DNA of 64,000 bases from Stachybotrys elegans (Eukaryota; Ascomycota; Sordariomycetes; Hypocreales; Stachybotryaceae): the NCBI GenBank assembly GCA_020746835.1, contig JAGPNK010000033.1:124001-188000 (forward strand), read 5' to 3'. The notes under the pieces were generated by a model. The model was given only the letters and a program-made list of their open reading frames with translations. It ran no database searches and was not told where the DNA came from. The first letter of the stretch is position 1, and each line of letters starts with the position of its first letter. Below are positions 1 through 11,438 of the stretch, piece after piece. The position numbers and the translations under genes were made by a program.

Positions 1-425
1 TGCAGCTAACACCAATCCGTGCTTCTATTGGAACTTCTAGCCGGAAAGGCTTCTTTCTGCATCCACCAATGCGCGCGTAAAGTGCACTTTGGTATCACGG
101 ACTGCTTTACCAATCTGCCTAGTTGTGTCCTCGGAGGGATGTAAGCCGAGTTCTGCTTACAGACTCTGCCAAGCCTCTCAACTTCCCCTCAAGCATCTCC
201 TCAGTTTGGTTGAGCCATGCAACATAACACCAAGGAAGGTCTCCCATTCAAATTCACGAAAACCCAATGGGAGAAGACTGCTTCAAATTTGATCTCTCGC
301 TGAACACGGACAAGAGAAAATATGTATATTAATGCTGCTTTCCTGCCCGCCAGGGCGGCTTAGGAAGAAGCTTTGCATCTGTTCCCAGTCCACGAAGCCG
401 AACTCCTCCATTCCATGCCTCTTCA
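1..425. other. Intergenic, no gene seen
   Basis: The window opens with about 425 bases downstream of the kinase gene. The open frames here are short, start at non-ATG codons and match no family I recognise. It probably holds the kinase 3' untranslated region. Confidence 0.5.
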
Positions 426-1763
426 TTACAATTTGAACCAAGCGTGTTGCATAATGGCCTTTGCAGTCCAACGAGCCTTTGGATCCCACTGGAGAAGGCT
501 CCCTAGCAACTCAGCAAAGACATTCATTTCCTCTGGGGTGATGTCGCGGTGAACTCCAGTGCTGTCCACATACCACACACCTGTGCGAAGCTTACCGAGC
601 AACGAGCGTGCGCCATGGGGAACCGAAGGATGATATGATCCTCCTGAATCTTCTTCGTCACCTACACCAATCGGCCGGCCTGCAGCGTCGACATCGTCCT
701 CATAGAAGATGAGCCGTTTCGTCCATGTTTTGGACCACCATGGCTCTGGCATCTTACCCAGGACTTGGACCATATCATTCAAGTACTCGTCGTCGTCGTC
801 ATCAAAATAATTAAATAGCTTTCTGCCTGTGCGGATCTCGAAGAGGCTGCAGCCCAGCGCCCACAAATCGATGCCAACAGTAATCGAATTTTCAAGCAAG
901 AGCTCGGGCGATCGATATGGAGTTGGTAGCCCGTTCTCTCCCTGGGGCTTATTGATATAGAACGATTGGCCAAAATCAATGATGCATGATTCCCCGGAGG
1001 TGTATTTAGTCGGTACCTTTTCCCACGCAACTGGGTAGACGAGGTATTGAGGGACATAAGGAATGATATGACCTCTTTCCGAGCCCTTGAGAACATGGTT
1101 TTTCACTGGTTTACCGAGTATTCGAAGTATCGCGTCCTCGGCAAGACCATCAAGGCCCTGCGTTCGATGCAGAATGTTGTTGGGTGTAAGATCTATCAAG
1201 AAGCACTGTGAGCATGAACATGCCGTGGAAATTGTGATGCAAGACTTACCGCCATGGCAGATGCTATGCTTGTGAAGGAGATCTACTGCCTTAACCACTT
1301 CAAAACAGATACTTTTCAAAGCCTTGTCAGGGTCTTGTGGGGCGTCGTAAAGTCCGAGCGATACTTTGGGGCCAAGAAGAGGGTAAACAAAACAGACATG
1401 AGTGCCGTTCGGTCCCTGAATCTGGAAATGGTCGAGGGCGAGGCAAATAGAGCTGTCCTTTACGGAATTTCGAAGAGCATCGAGTTGAAGTTCGAAGCAT
1501 TCCTCGAGTGCTACACTGGCAATAACAATCTTGAGGGCGACGTATTTTGGCGGGCCGGGCGATGCTGTGTCTCGACAGAGCCAGACAGTGGCGAAACCAC
1601 CTCTACCAAGCTTGTGGATGACACGATACCGGCCTTCAGGACCGAAAGTATCTTGCAGATGAACAGGGTGGTGGCCAAGATGCTGGTACTCCTCGAGATG
1701 CTCTAAGCCGAATGGCGAATGCTCAAGGCGGAGTGTGGAAGGGGAAGGTTGTTGAAGAGTCAT
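426..1763 (-). CDS. SRPK-like serine/threonine protein kinase
   Basis: Predicted protein kinase of the SR-protein-kinase type, about 426 aa, from exons 1763-1250 and 1192-426. The 57-bp intron (1193-1249) starts GTAAGT and ends ATAG; removing it restores the catalytic loop HGDLTPNN (about residues 170-177). Also visible are the glycine loop GRGGFATVW (about 53-61), the VAIK-type lysine in VALKIV (about 78) and IIDFG (about 242-246). The HGD in place of HRD, and a long insert between catalytic loop and DFG, are typical of fungal SRPK relatives. I chose the ATG at 1763 because the first residues resemble the usual short N-terminus of this family. The frame stays open upstream to 1994 but begins there at GTG, and an ATG at 1922 is the alternative. 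The substrate is unknown; SR-type splicing factors are the family norm. Confidence 0.85.
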   Translation of the reverse strand: MTLQQPSPSTLRLEHSPFGLEHLEEYQHLGHHPVHLQDTFGPEGRYRVIHKLGRGGFATVWLCRDTASPGPPKYVALKIVIASVALEECFELQLDALRNSVKDSSICLALDHFQIQGPNGTHVCFVYPLLGPKVSLGLYDAPQDPDKALKSICFEVVKAVDLLHKHSICHGGKSCITISTACSCSQCFLIDLTPNNILHRTQGLDGLAEDAILRILGKPVKNHVLKGSERGHIIPYVPQYLVYPVAWEKVPTKYTSGESCIIDFGQSFYINKPQGENGLPTPYRSPELLLENSITVGIDLWALGCSLFEIRTGRKLFNYFDDDDDEYLNDMVQVLGKMPEPWWSKTWTKRLIFYEDDVDAAGRPIGVGDEEDSGGSYHPSVPHGARSLLGKLRTGVWYVDSTGVHRDITPEEMNVFAELLGSLLQWDPKARWTAKAIMQHAWFKL

Positions 1764-2254
1764 TGTGAAGGATATCGGTGTGGAAACCTGTTCCTTAGGT
1801 GGCTGTGTGAGAGAGATCCTGAGCTGGCTTGAGTAGTGTGGGGATGTTCGGGAATGCCCAGTCAACCATTTCACTCTATTCAAAATTTCCAGGCCATTTT
1901 CGTCAAAGCACACTAGCCACATGGGCGGACGGGAATCCTGGTATCCTGTGTTCTCGACCCCCTGTACATGGAGAAAACAAGGCTCTTGCACCACGCAGCA
2001 GCTTGAATAAAAATGCAGAGGCAGCGGAGGTGATGAGTAAGGGCCGGGGGGCTGTGTTCACCTGGCAATGTGTATGATGTGGTGCTTTCGTATTGAAACC
2101 CTGTGATCAGATACGATGCCTTCCAGGTGGCATCATAGGATCATATTCGCAGAACAGGGGTAAGAAACGCGGCCTAAATTATCCTAAACCATTTGTGCCC
2201 ATCCAACTTGGACCTGTCACCCTCAACTCCTCTCTGGGACTTGGGAGGAAAAAA
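1764..2254. other. Divergent promoter region
   Basis: About 490 bases between the minus-strand kinase and the plus-strand secreted glycoprotein. Apart from a possible 5' extension of the kinase frame I see no gene. Confidence 0.5.
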
Positions 2255-3395
2255 ATGCAAATGAGGCTGTCACACAGCAGCATCTGGGCTGCTCTTCTGC
2301 CAATCTATGGCGTCCTGGCAGATGACGGCGCCGCACCAACCTTTGCCGGGCTGCAGTTCATCTTCTACAACGGCTCCCTGTCAGGCTCCTTTGTCCACCC
2401 GCACGATGAGCAATCCGAGTGCGGCGACCATGGCGCATACTACTTCTCCGACCTCGTCAACACGTCGCTCCGCATAGGCGCCATGCCTCCGTGGGACCGC
2501 AACCCCTTCTTCTTTGAGTTTTCTCGCCTCGTCACCGACGACACGGTGAATGAGTGGAGCGATTGGACGAGCTACGCGCCCATATTCGACTACTGCTCCA
2601 ACTTCTGGAGCGGGCAATGGCATGGCTGGCAGGGCGGTGTGTACAACATGGGTTTCGCGTCGACGCGCTACGCTTGTCGAGACGAGGCCTGCGGCATTCC
2701 CATGGCCTTGTCTTCCTGGGGGCACGTCGGCGACCCGTATCTCAATTTGAGCAGGGCGTCGGTTGAGCGCGTTACTGACGGCGCGCTGAGCGAAGAGGAT
2801 GACGGGCCGTATTATGCGGTGACGGGGGACGAGTCGACATGGATCAACAGCAACCACAGCTGCGACTGGAGGCTGGAGTTTCGAAGACCGGAAAACTACA
2901 CCGGCAGAGTTCCGTATGGATGCGTGGACTATGTCCAATTCTTCTGGTACGTACATGGCCCAGCGAGCTGTGTTTCCCTTACCCTAACTTGTGTCCAGGA
3001 AGGATTGGACGGTTTTTTCTTACGCCCTCAACTTTACAAACTCCACCGCCAGAGCACTTTTCGCTGTCAACGACCCTGCAAGAGGAAATCTCACACTCTC
3101 CTTCAGTGGTGCACGTGTGGACGGAGATGATGAGGCTCTTGCGCCAGTCAATGGCCGTGGAGGGTTTTCTTCCGTCAGCCTCGCAAATCCGGCGGAATAC
3201 CCAATGCCTCAGTTCCTATTCACCAATGGCAGCACGTTCGACTGGCAGCAAGGCGATGGGGGCCGGTGGCTGGCTCGGGCTGGGCCTGTCTTGGCTCGTG
3301 AGACTGAGGAGAACGAGGATGAGTCGGCAGCTGCTGGCCTGTACTCGTCCTTCATAGCGGTTCTGGGAGTCATAGGCGCGTTGGTTTTTGTGTGA
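2255..3395 (+). CDS. Secreted, possibly GPI-anchored glycoprotein, unknown function
   Basis: Hypothetical surface or secreted protein of about 362 aa. Exons are 2255-2946 and 2999-3395, joined across a 52-bp intron that begins GTACGT and ends CCAG; the splice gives FFWKDW. The start ATG is followed by a hydrophobic segment (about residues 7-20) ending in a plausible signal-peptidase site before ADDGAAP. The body is rich in Trp, Cys and N-glycosylation sequons (for example NGS, NTS, NLS, NHS, NYT, NST). The C-terminus is a small-residue linker followed by a short hydrophobic tail (SSFIAVLGVIGALVFV), as in GPI-anchor signals. I do not recognise a catalytic domain. An alternative start lies two codons downstream. 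Confidence 0.75.
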
Positions 3396-3485
3396 AACGA
3401 CAACCAAGTCTTGCATGACTATGCATACCACTCTGTCTCATTATCATTAATTCTAGAGAACTCTATGATACTAGTCACCAGCTGA

Positions 3486-4502
3486 TCACATCCACTTCTT
3501 CGTTCCGTTGTGGCTGAGGAATGAGCCGCCAAACCCTGCCTCCAAGCTTGACCGATCAATAGCCGCCATGACATTCTTCGCAGCTGTAGGAGGATCGTAG
3601 GACTCGTAGTTTGGCGCATATCCTCTAAAAACACTCACAATCTTCATCACCTTGGCCATCTGCTCGTCGTTGACTACTATGTTGTTAGATGCCATACTGC
3701 TGAATTGCGTCTTGCCGACAATACTCACAAGTTGGTGGCGTGTCCCTGCTAATTTCACCCGGGCAGATGGCGATGCACAGAATGCCTTCGTCTTGGTAAG
3801 CCACGTTGAGCTTGGCCATCAAGATGTTCAGGGCAGCTTTGCTGATTCCGTAGGGCACTGAGCCAAACACCTTGGCGTCGTTGATGAAGTCTAGGGTCCT
3901 GAAGTCAGCGTTGAGTTAAAAGTCTGCCATCTACAATGGAACGTACCGACGTCGCCCATGCCACTGGAGATTGCCACAATCTTCTTCTGTGTTCCCTTTC
4001 GAACCAAGGGCAAGAAGGCGTACACGGCCTTTAGCGTTCCAACCGCATTGACGTCAAAGCTCTTGTAGATATCCTGAATGAGAAGCTCCTTGTCATTTTC
4101 ACTGCGACACATTAGCTACCGAAGTCATGAAGGAGGGTCGTACTCACAGATCACGGATAGATTCCAGTGAAGTGATGTCGCTGATGTAACCAGCATTGTT
4201 GATCATGACGTCTAGTCCCTTGTCTCCCAAGATCTTCTCCGCTTCCGTAGCCGCAGTCTGGAGGGCCTTTTCATCGGTAATGTCGCCGCTCAGAATGTGC
4301 ACGTTTTTGAAGCCATCCCCGGCCAATTTCTTTTCCGTTGCCTCCATGTCCCTCGCCAAGCCGAGAACAATATTGGAAGGGTTTGAAGCAAGCAAGCGGA
4401 CAAGGGCGAGCTGCAAATGTGTCAGTTAACATTGGATATTTGGGAAGTAGAAGAACTAACCCCGAGACCCTTGGAAACTCCCGTGATGAAATAGCTGGAC
4501 AT
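3486..4502 (-). CDS. Short-chain dehydrogenase/reductase (classical SDR, C-factor-like)
   Basis: NAD(P)-dependent oxidoreductase of the SDR superfamily, about 270 aa in five exons. Proposed introns are 4411-4460, 4102-4147, 3891-3946 and 3677-3728, 46-56 bp each. The spliced product shows the full SDR set: cofactor motif TGVSKGLG at the N-terminus, NNAG, a catalytic Ser in ISSG and YGISK carrying the Tyr and Lys. The third intron needs the CCCTAG acceptor, because the nearer CAG gives an immediate stop. The fourth uses GTGAGT with a CTAAC branch and a CATAG acceptor; this is the least certain junction. The substrate cannot be told from sequence. The gene diverges from a reductase at 5061, with a TATA-like box about 100 bp upstream. 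Confidence 0.85.
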
Positions 4503-4598
4503 CTTAAAAGTGGGAGCCTTGGTATGTGTTATGGTGTGTTGTCTTCGGTGTCTGGGGTTGTGCTGTTCTGGTCATCACTTGAGCGCGCACGGAAGCGA

Positions 4599-4605
4599 TT
4601 TTATA
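4599..4605 (-). promoter_or_regulatory. TATA-like box for the SDR gene
   Basis: TATAAAA on the minus strand, about 100 bp upstream of the ATG at 4502. Confidence 0.4.
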
Positions 4606-4985
4606 TCAAACTGCTTGATCAGTGAGAGCACTTGGCATTGTATTCACTTACAAATCACTTGTCGAGATTTATCACGATTCCATTATTAAGGATATTGCTG
4701 AAGGTGACGCTGGCTGTTAGCATACACTGTGTTTACTGAGCCTGGAACTCCGATCTCCATGCCGCAAAAGTCGCACCAGGAATCCACATCTCTGCACACA
4801 AAAGCGCCAGATTCGCCGGCCTGTCACCCTGTGCTCATTTGTCATAGCGTGCGCGGAAAGCCGAGTTGACGATATGTTAGCAATGGTGCCAAGTCGGAGG
4901 TGGAGTTTGGAGTTGACAACCCAAACCCGCATATACGGGGCAGCGTGAACATCCGCTTGGAGTGTGAGGGAAGGCCAGATATGTG

Positions 4986-4992
4986 TATAAAT
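4986..4992 (+). promoter_or_regulatory. TATA-like box for the reductase gene
   Basis: TATAAAT on the plus strand, about 70 bp upstream of the ATG at 5061. Confidence 0.45.
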
Positions 4993-5060
4993 GGAAGACG
5001 GAAAAATTACTATATTCGTCTCACTCAGACTCATCTTTCTTTACGAATCACACATCAGTC

Positions 5061-6035
5061 ATGCTTCTGATCTATGGCGCAACGGGATACACAGGCCGCC
5101 TGGCTTGCCAACACGCCAAAGACAGCAATCTTACTTTTCAGATTGCTGGTCGAACCCAATCTACACTCCAAGAACTCTCAGCATCCCTCGGCATCCCACA
5201 CCGCGTCTTCGACCTCCAAAATATTGCCGACAATCTCAGGGACGTGTCTGTCCTGCTGAACTGTGCCGGGCCCTTCCCTGTCACCGCTGGGCCGCTCGTG
5301 GATGCTTGTATGAGCAGTGGTGTGCATTACCTGGACATATCAGCGGACATTGATAGCTACCGTACTGTGGAATTGAAGAACGAAGATGCGAAGCGCGCAG
5401 GCGTCATGCTACTACCGGGTTGTGGAGGCAGCGTGGCCATGCTGGGCTGCTTGACAGCCTATGTCGTGGAACATGCGCGGAGCGTCAAAAGCATTGATGT
5501 TGCGCTGCGCATCTCGGGGTCCATGTCTCGCGGGTCAGCGCTTAGTGCTGCTCGGAGCGTGACGGCCCAAGTCCTGAACCGTGTCGATGGCGAGCTGGTC
5601 CAAGCTGACACTGGAAACACATGCAACTTCGACTTCGACAACGACGAAGGCATGGTTTCGTGCTTTCCAGTTACACTTCCTGATCTCATCACCCTGTACC
5701 ACTCAACAGGCGTGAGGAATATTAGGGCATTCCTCCACGTCGCCGGGAATGTGCTGCCTTCCGGCGACTTGAGTGGCATGCCGGATGGGCCAGATACCGA
5801 AGAACGGGACGCAAATCCTTATGTTGCCTCTGCTGTGGTGGAAGACGAGGACGGAATTGGGAAGCGTGGAGTCCTTCATATGGTCAACGGATATACGTTT
5901 ACGGCTATAGCGTCAGTGGAAGCGGCAAAACGGGTGTTGGCTGGCAAGGCAGAGCCCGGCTTTCAGACTCCAGTGCAGATGTTTGGGGGCAGGTTCGTCG
6001 AATCGGTGCCTGGATCACAATTGAGCATGATGTAG
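5061..6035 (+). CDS. Saccharopine dehydrogenase-like / trans-acting enoyl reductase family oxidoreductase
   Basis: Single-exon gene of 324 aa. The N-terminus is a Rossmann nucleotide-binding motif, YGATGYTGRL (about residues 5-14), followed by the AGR segment after the second strand and NCAGPF near residue 70. This is the pattern of saccharopine-dehydrogenase-like NAD(P)-dependent reductases, which in fungi and mycobacteria include trans-acting enoyl reductases. The frame is open upstream to 4983, but the ATG at 5061 directly precedes the Rossmann strand and fits the TATA-like box. The sequence is shorter than the usual 400 aa of many relatives, so it may lack a C-terminal lobe. No polyketide synthase lies in the window, so a role in polyketide reduction is not supported by context. 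Confidence 0.8.
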   Translation: MLLIYGATGYTGRLACQHAKDSNLTFQIAGRTQSTLQELSASLGIPHRVFDLQNIADNLRDVSVLLNCAGPFPVTAGPLVDACMSSGVHYLDISADIDSYRTVELKNEDAKRAGVMLLPGCGGSVAMLGCLTAYVVEHARSVKSIDVALRISGSMSRGSALSAARSVTAQVLNRVDGELVQADTGNTCNFDFDNDEGMVSCFPVTLPDLITLYHSTGVRNIRAFLHVAGNVLPSGDLSGMPDGPDTEERDANPYVASAVVEDEDGIGKRGVLHMVNGYTFTAIASVEAAKRVLAGKAEPGFQTPVQMFGGRFVESVPGSQLSMM

Positions 6036-6118
6036 GGGGGTCAAGCTTGTAAATTCAAACTGTAACTATTAAAGACCTTCGCTGATTCATATGGGTATCA
6101 TGAACTTCGTGTCCTATC

Positions 6119-7509
6119 TTACATAACCGTCTGTCGAAGACGATTGAAACATGTCGGTCGTATCACTTCTGCCTTGGAGTCGCATTTGCAATTACACCCA
6201 AGATATTTAGCATTTTTGTGCCCTCCCTTGCGGTCTGCTTTGCTTGGAACCAGCCCTCCATGCTGCAGCTCATCTGGCGTAGGGGTCCAGGGGCAATACT
6301 GGAATGGGCTGTGGGTGTAGCCAAACTCGGCGAAATGGTGCACTTGGTCTGGTCGCAGTAAGAGTGCCGCAGCCAGGCTATGTACAGGGGCGTCGCCCCA
6401 TCTTTCGTAATAGAAACCTCCGTCCTGGTCGAGATAATGGAAGAGATCACGGTACTCGGAGGAGCGGAACAGGTCCATGTCGGCAATCTCAAAATTTGAC
6501 CAGAAATGGCAAAGGTTCCACGAGTCGCCGGATGAGTCGTGGTAGGGTAGCCAGGCGGCAAGCGAGCGCAGCGGCCAGGGTAAATAAGAAGGCTGCATCA
6601 TGGCGGTCCATAGAGTTGTGGTCGAGATGCTACGCGAAGCCTTCCAGTCGGCAATCTTGCGAAACAGCGAGGGCACCGACTTTCCCACCTCCCACAGCGC
6701 AACCGTGTAGCCGTATCGCTTGTCGTGGCGTTCCATTTCGACAAAGGGGTCGTAGGTAATTGCGCAGGTGAAGGAGATGCTGGGCTCGACACGCCAGTAC
6801 CATTTGTATGGGAGCAAAGCATGGTGGTCGAAGAAGAATCTGTAGGTAGTTAGCATTGGATCAATATAACGAACAGATTCTGAAGGCCGCACCCCGAGTT
6901 GAAGCGACACATGTGGTGATAGCTCTCTTTTCCAGCGTAGGGCACATCCTGCGCCTTCATGTTGTCCATGCTACTGCGGGCCTTGTCCCGGTCAATCCAG
7001 TCGGGATATCCCCACATGTTCTCGGGTATCACCTCGAAGACGGGGATGGCGTTTGCATCGTACTCGGCTATGAGGTCTGAGACTTGCGTGACGAAATTCT
7101 CGGTCCAAGGTTCATCGTTGAGAAAGACCCAAGGGTAGTGGAAGTTGTGGTTGAACTGATCCTGGACGCTTCGGATGCTGGAGAGAGCGCCGCCAATATC
7201 TCTGTTCCGCGCCAACATGACAAAGGTGGCATTGGCGCGATCTGCGCCATTGAGGACAGGATTCTGACATCCTACGTAAAACGGCGGGTCGAGGTTCTGC
7301 GCAGGACGAGCGATGGCGAAGGTTTTGGCGTGGAAGATGATCTCGACGGCAGCCAGAGCGACGAAGAAGAGCATAAGTCGCCAGTGCTGAAGAGGAAATC
7401 GCGGCAGGTAGCGAGGCTGACGAGGCTGGCGAATGGTGTGGCTAACATTGCTGGGATCGAAGGTGGGCAGGGCCTGATAGGAACGGCGCAGGAGATGTTG
7501 GAAGAACAT
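6119..7509 (-). CDS. Alpha-1,2-mannosyltransferase, GT15 (KRE2/KTR family)
   Basis: Golgi type II membrane glycosyltransferase that adds alpha-1,2-mannose from GDP-mannose to N- and O-glycans. It has about 445 aa, the normal family length. Exons are 7509-6893 and 6839-6119; the 53-bp intron carries a TGCTAAC branch point. A short cytosolic N-terminus precedes one membrane anchor (about residues 45-64). Diagnostic segments follow: ATFVMLARN, WVFLNDEPW, the YWRVEP block, SNFEIAD with the family's conserved Glu, and YERWGDAPVHS. The upstream GTG at 7515 extends the frame by two codons, but the ATG at 7509 is the natural start. It converges on the reductase gene with an 83-bp gap. Confidence 0.93.
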
Positions 7510-8481
7510 GGCCACGAGGCGACGTCATAATCTGGTGTCGACACGGACGCGGTGAGAACCTAGAAGGAATCGCTAGCCATGGAAGAATGTGAGAGAAGTC
7601 GGGAGAGACGTGAGAGGGTCCGCCCACTGGACCCTTCAAGTAGGACGAGAGTGAGAGGAGTGAGGAGGAAGAAAAGGGTGGGGATGACATCGATTCCCCT
7701 GCGTTTGCCCTTGTGTGACGGCTCGTAGGTCCACGTTGGTGGATGACGGATGGAACCCGAAGAATGGGTGTTTGCCGTTTGGTCCATCTGTTGGATGCAT
7801 GATCTGCGGACTTGAACTCGATGCCGCGGAAGTCAACCACAGGGCTGCGGGGCGAGAGCCGACCAGCAATGTCATGCTCGGGATGAAACCTGTGACAGCA
7901 TGGGTAGGTGGCGATGATGAAGTGCGTTTGACTTTCTTTCGGACCCTGGCCATACACGTTGAAAGGTTGAAGTGTGAAATGGTGATAGACAAGATGGTGG
8001 AGCTGCCAGCTGTAAACTCCCGATGCTAACAAAAAAAATCCATCCGAACTAATCTGCATTCTGCAAACAAGGTGGCTCTTGGACTAAATTGAAACCCGTC
8101 AAAATTGAGCCGCAAACAAAGACGACAAAAAATCCATGTGGGCTGGTGTGGTGCGTCGAGTATCACGAGAACCTCCACTCCAACCATTACACAATCATAC
8201 GCAAAACGCTTACCCATCAGCGCCTTGGGCTGGTTCACCACCCCAAAATGGGAGCGTCTCGACCGCGACGTCCGGGCATTCTTCATGCGTCCATCTCAAG
8301 GAGCCTGTGGCTGAGTCAACCGTATCGCCGCGCCTACTCCTTGTCAGAGCAACTAGTGGGATGTTGCAGAACGTGGTATTCGGCAGTGTTGGGGCGGTAG
8401 GCGAGATCCTGGGCTGAGCATGTGTAGGGTAGCTCGTGGAGGTGGAGGCAACGTTCCTCGTTCAATGACCAAGCACAAATC
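7510..8481. other. Intergenic, no gene supported
   Basis: About 970 bases upstream of both the mannosyltransferase and the small kinase-like gene. Several overlapping frames are open, but none has a credible start plus recognisable sequence. Confidence 0.45.
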
Positions 8482-9221
8482 ATGGACAATGGGGGCTCGG
8501 TAATCGTACGTATCCCCTACTCCCTATCGACACTATTTACGAATCAGCTGACATTTCCTCTCAGTGCTTTCGCTTCGGGAGCCGCAACATTACTGCGACG
8601 GGCGCGCAAACCGATCGAGATCACCCCAATGTTCTCCGGCTTTCTGTACACCGCTCTGCGCTTCAGTCCGTCGTCCAGATCCTCCTACGCTGGCTCCCTT
8701 CGCCGCTCCGCTCCTGGATCGCTTCCTCATTTCCAGAGTGGTTTTTACCCACCAATATTGTCTTGAAGAAGCAGAAAGACGGGTGGGATGAGGAATTCGA
8801 TACGGAAAAGGCGACCTACGAGAAGCTGAAATGCTTACAAGGTCTCGTGATTCCCATGTACTATGGTCAGGCCCAGCATGAGGGGACTCGCGCCCTCGTT
8901 CTATCGGATATCGGGGGCTCGTGTATGGCAGAGCCCAAGGGTGCAGTCCTAAGAGAACAAGATGTTCGGCCACTCTTCGACCATGCACTTAGTGCTCTTG
9001 CCAGTCAGGGTATCTCGCACGACGACATGAAGCTTGACAATTTTCATCTCATCAATCACAGCGGGAACAAGAATATCATGATTGTGGACCTAGAACGTAT
9101 CAACCAACTACCGCCCCAGAAAGACCCTACCCAGATGGTGCAAGCAGATGTTGACTTCTTGATGCAGGCATACCGAGACCATCTCGAATGCCTACGAGAG
9201 GACGGCTTGCTCACTCAATGA
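8482..9221 (+). CDS. Small protein-kinase-like protein, probably atypical or inactive
   Basis: About 226 aa from a short first exon (8482-8505) and a second exon (8565-9221). The intron starts GTACGT; an alternative donor six bases earlier keeps the frame. The C-terminal half resembles the kinase C-lobe: SHDDMKLDNFHL sits where HRDLKxxN is expected, and IVDLER replaces the DFG motif. No glycine-rich loop or clear VAIK lysine is seen, and the N-lobe looks rebuilt. Such short kinase-like proteins are common and uncharacterised in filamentous fungi. The retained Asp, Lys and Asn of the loop leave open some phosphotransfer activity, but a pseudokinase is as likely. Confidence 0.7.
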
Positions 9222-9687
9222 GAATGTATCTACACAGGTTACATCCAGTCTTTGCAAATATTACATAATAGTCAACAGCTCTATTTCTCTGCTTTCTTTC
9301 CCCTCGACACTTCTCGATACGTACAGGGAGGCAATAAAACACATTATATTCCTCGTGGGCCTCAAGCAGGAGAAGCTCCCATACACACAGAATGAGATTG
9401 TCAACAGCAACCTACAGACGTCCCATGGCCGCCGGATCGCAGCCACATTAACACCCAAGGCACACAGAAAGACTAGCAAGAACTGTGGTATTTTGAAGAT
9501 CGTGGTGGACTTGGATATTATTGAGACCGCCATTACGGATAGGAGCAACGACAAATACAACAAGGAATAAATACACGATGTACTACAAGCATGCTACAGT
9601 GTAACTCACAAGCGATTCGCAACCTACAACGCAGGCTGATAAGTTCGTCTGTATTAACTAAGCTGCCTTGAATAGGCCATCCTCAAC
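9222..9687. other. Intergenic between convergent genes
   Basis: About 465 bases between the 3' ends of the kinase-like gene and the sugar transporter. A hydrophobic minus-strand frame at 9563-9261 starts at TTG and has no recognisable family, so I do not call it. Confidence 0.5.
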
Positions 9688-11438
9688 TCAGACGCTCGAT
9701 ATCTTCTCGTGCACCTCAACCTTGGCCGAATCCCCCTTGATCGCCCCCTTGACCGCGTCGTCCTGCGTGACATCTTCCGAGCTGTAGTTGCCAAAACTCC
9801 TCAACGGAACACCCTGGTTGAACATGCGGTCGATTTGCTCCAGAGACTTGCCCTTGCACTCGGGAACGCAGAAGTAGCAGAAGACGATGGCAAGCAGGAT
9901 GATTCCGGCAAAGATGAAGCCTACACGCGACTGCAGACCGGCGTACTTGGGAGAGAGCAGGTAGGGGATGCTGAAGTTGACGAGGAAGCTCGTAACAACA
10001 TTGACCAAAGATGCTGTTCGCTGCGAGGCATCGCGAAGACGCAGCGCCGGGATCTCGGTCGTGACGACATAATTGAGCGGTGCCCACGAAAACACAAAGC
10101 CAGCGGCAAACACTGTGAGCATGGCCACAATCGACGTGCGAACAGCAATCGACGGGTCAGTGATTGTTCCCAGGCTACCCATGGTGACAATGGCAGCAAA
10201 CATCCACACGGCACCGATGAAAAGAAGAGGACTGTTTCCTGTCAGCATGGACTCTCCAAGGCCTCACAACACCAGCACAAACTCACCGTCGACCATGACG
10301 ATCCACCAGCGAAAGCCCTAACAGAGAGACGCAGAGGTTGATGAAGGAGTTGATGAGCGTCATGTTGAAGGGGTTGACCGTCCCGATGTCTCGGATAAAG
10401 ACAGCACCATAGGACGAAGCGAATGCCTGACCCGTGGCTTGTTGGAAGAAGTTCATGAGCACCACCACAGCAGTCCTCTTGAGGTTCTTTCCCTGGAAGA
10501 GCTCCACATACTTGCCCTGCTCTGGCTCGTTGTCGAGGGCGTAGGACAGAGAGGCGAACTGCTCATCAATCTCTGCCTCGGTAAGGACGCCTCCTCGAAG
10601 CTTGCCGAGAGCAATACGTGCCTCTTCAGGCTTGTTCTTGGTCAACAGCCAACGGGGCGACTATAATATCACGTTAGCAATTTTGGAGCAGGTATGCGAC
10701 AAGAATTCTCACCTCGGGAATGAAGAAGATCATGGCCATAACAATAACGGGGATGATGAAGAAGAGGCCAAAGGGAATCTTCCACGCTTCATTTCCTGAC
10801 AGCGTACTGGTGCCACGGCACACAGCGTTGACCAATAGCGACCCCGTCTGTATCGGTGTTAGATCTGGCTTGGTAGGTATATCGGATGTGGGCTTACCAT
10901 CAAGCTGAATTGGTATGAGCCAACAGCGAACCCACGAATCTCGGCAGGCATAATCTCCGACTGATACACGGGCACAACGGCCAGTTCCATGCCAATGTAG
11001 ATGTCTGAACCAGTGAGTAAAGACCCTCGGATTGCAGCCAAAGAGCAAGCACTTACAGTTGAGGATTCGCGCAGCCAAGATCTGATCTCTCGACGAAGAG
11101 GTAACGGCCATAATGGCCGGCACGAGGGCCCAGGCGCTCATAACAAACATGCACCATCGGCGACCCCAGCGCGCAGACACAAGACTGCCAATGATGACAC
11201 CGGCACCGAAGCCAATGTAGTTCAGACTGTTGAAGAGAGACAGCCATTCCGGCGGGATGCTGTATTTTCCAGCCTCCTCATCGTATTCGCCAAACTGTCT
11301 CTGGAAGGGCTCCATGGCCTGCGTCGTGGCGTATCCTGCGTTGTCGAAGCCATAGTTGAAGGTCGAGATGGCGATGACGGCAAACGCCAGGCCCAACTGC
11401 GAGTTGAAGTGCTTGAAGATGCGGTTATTGGAAACCAT
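9688..11438 (-). CDS. MFS sugar transporter, maltose/alpha-glucoside permease type
   Basis: Plasma-membrane sugar:proton symporter of the major facilitator superfamily, about 513 aa in five exons. Introns are 11005-11056, 10848-10897, 10661-10712 and 10232-10286. Spliced landmarks are GRRWC after TM2, PAEIRG after TM4, PESPRWLL before the central loop, DRHGRRPLLF between TM8 and TM9, and PECKGKSLEQIDRMF after TM12. The last motif is the MAL-type version of PETKG. The start ATG at 11438 is preferred over the upstream TTG. The gene shares a 660-bp divergent promoter with a double-Zn2Cys6 regulator and lies near an intracellular beta-glucosidase, so its substrate may be a di- or oligosaccharide. 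Confidence 0.92.

Larger units (their letters stand above)
4503..5060. other. Divergent promoter between SDR and reductase
   Basis: About 560 bases between two divergent oxidoreductase genes, with a TATA-like box facing each. No gene seen. Confidence 0.5.

Noticed and set aside
1764..1994. N-terminal extension of the SRPK-like kinase
   Set aside because: The frame is open, but its first codon is GTG and the extra sequence is not kinase-like; the ATG at 1763 gives a normal N-terminus.
7442..8059. Long minus-strand open frame upstream of the mannosyltransferase
   Set aside because: It overlaps the mannosyltransferase start in another frame, is Ser/Pro-rich and low in complexity, and has no recognisable domain.
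9261..9563. Hydrophobic 100-codon frame between convergent genes
   Set aside because: It starts at TTG, lies in a 3' intergenic region and has no family resemblance.
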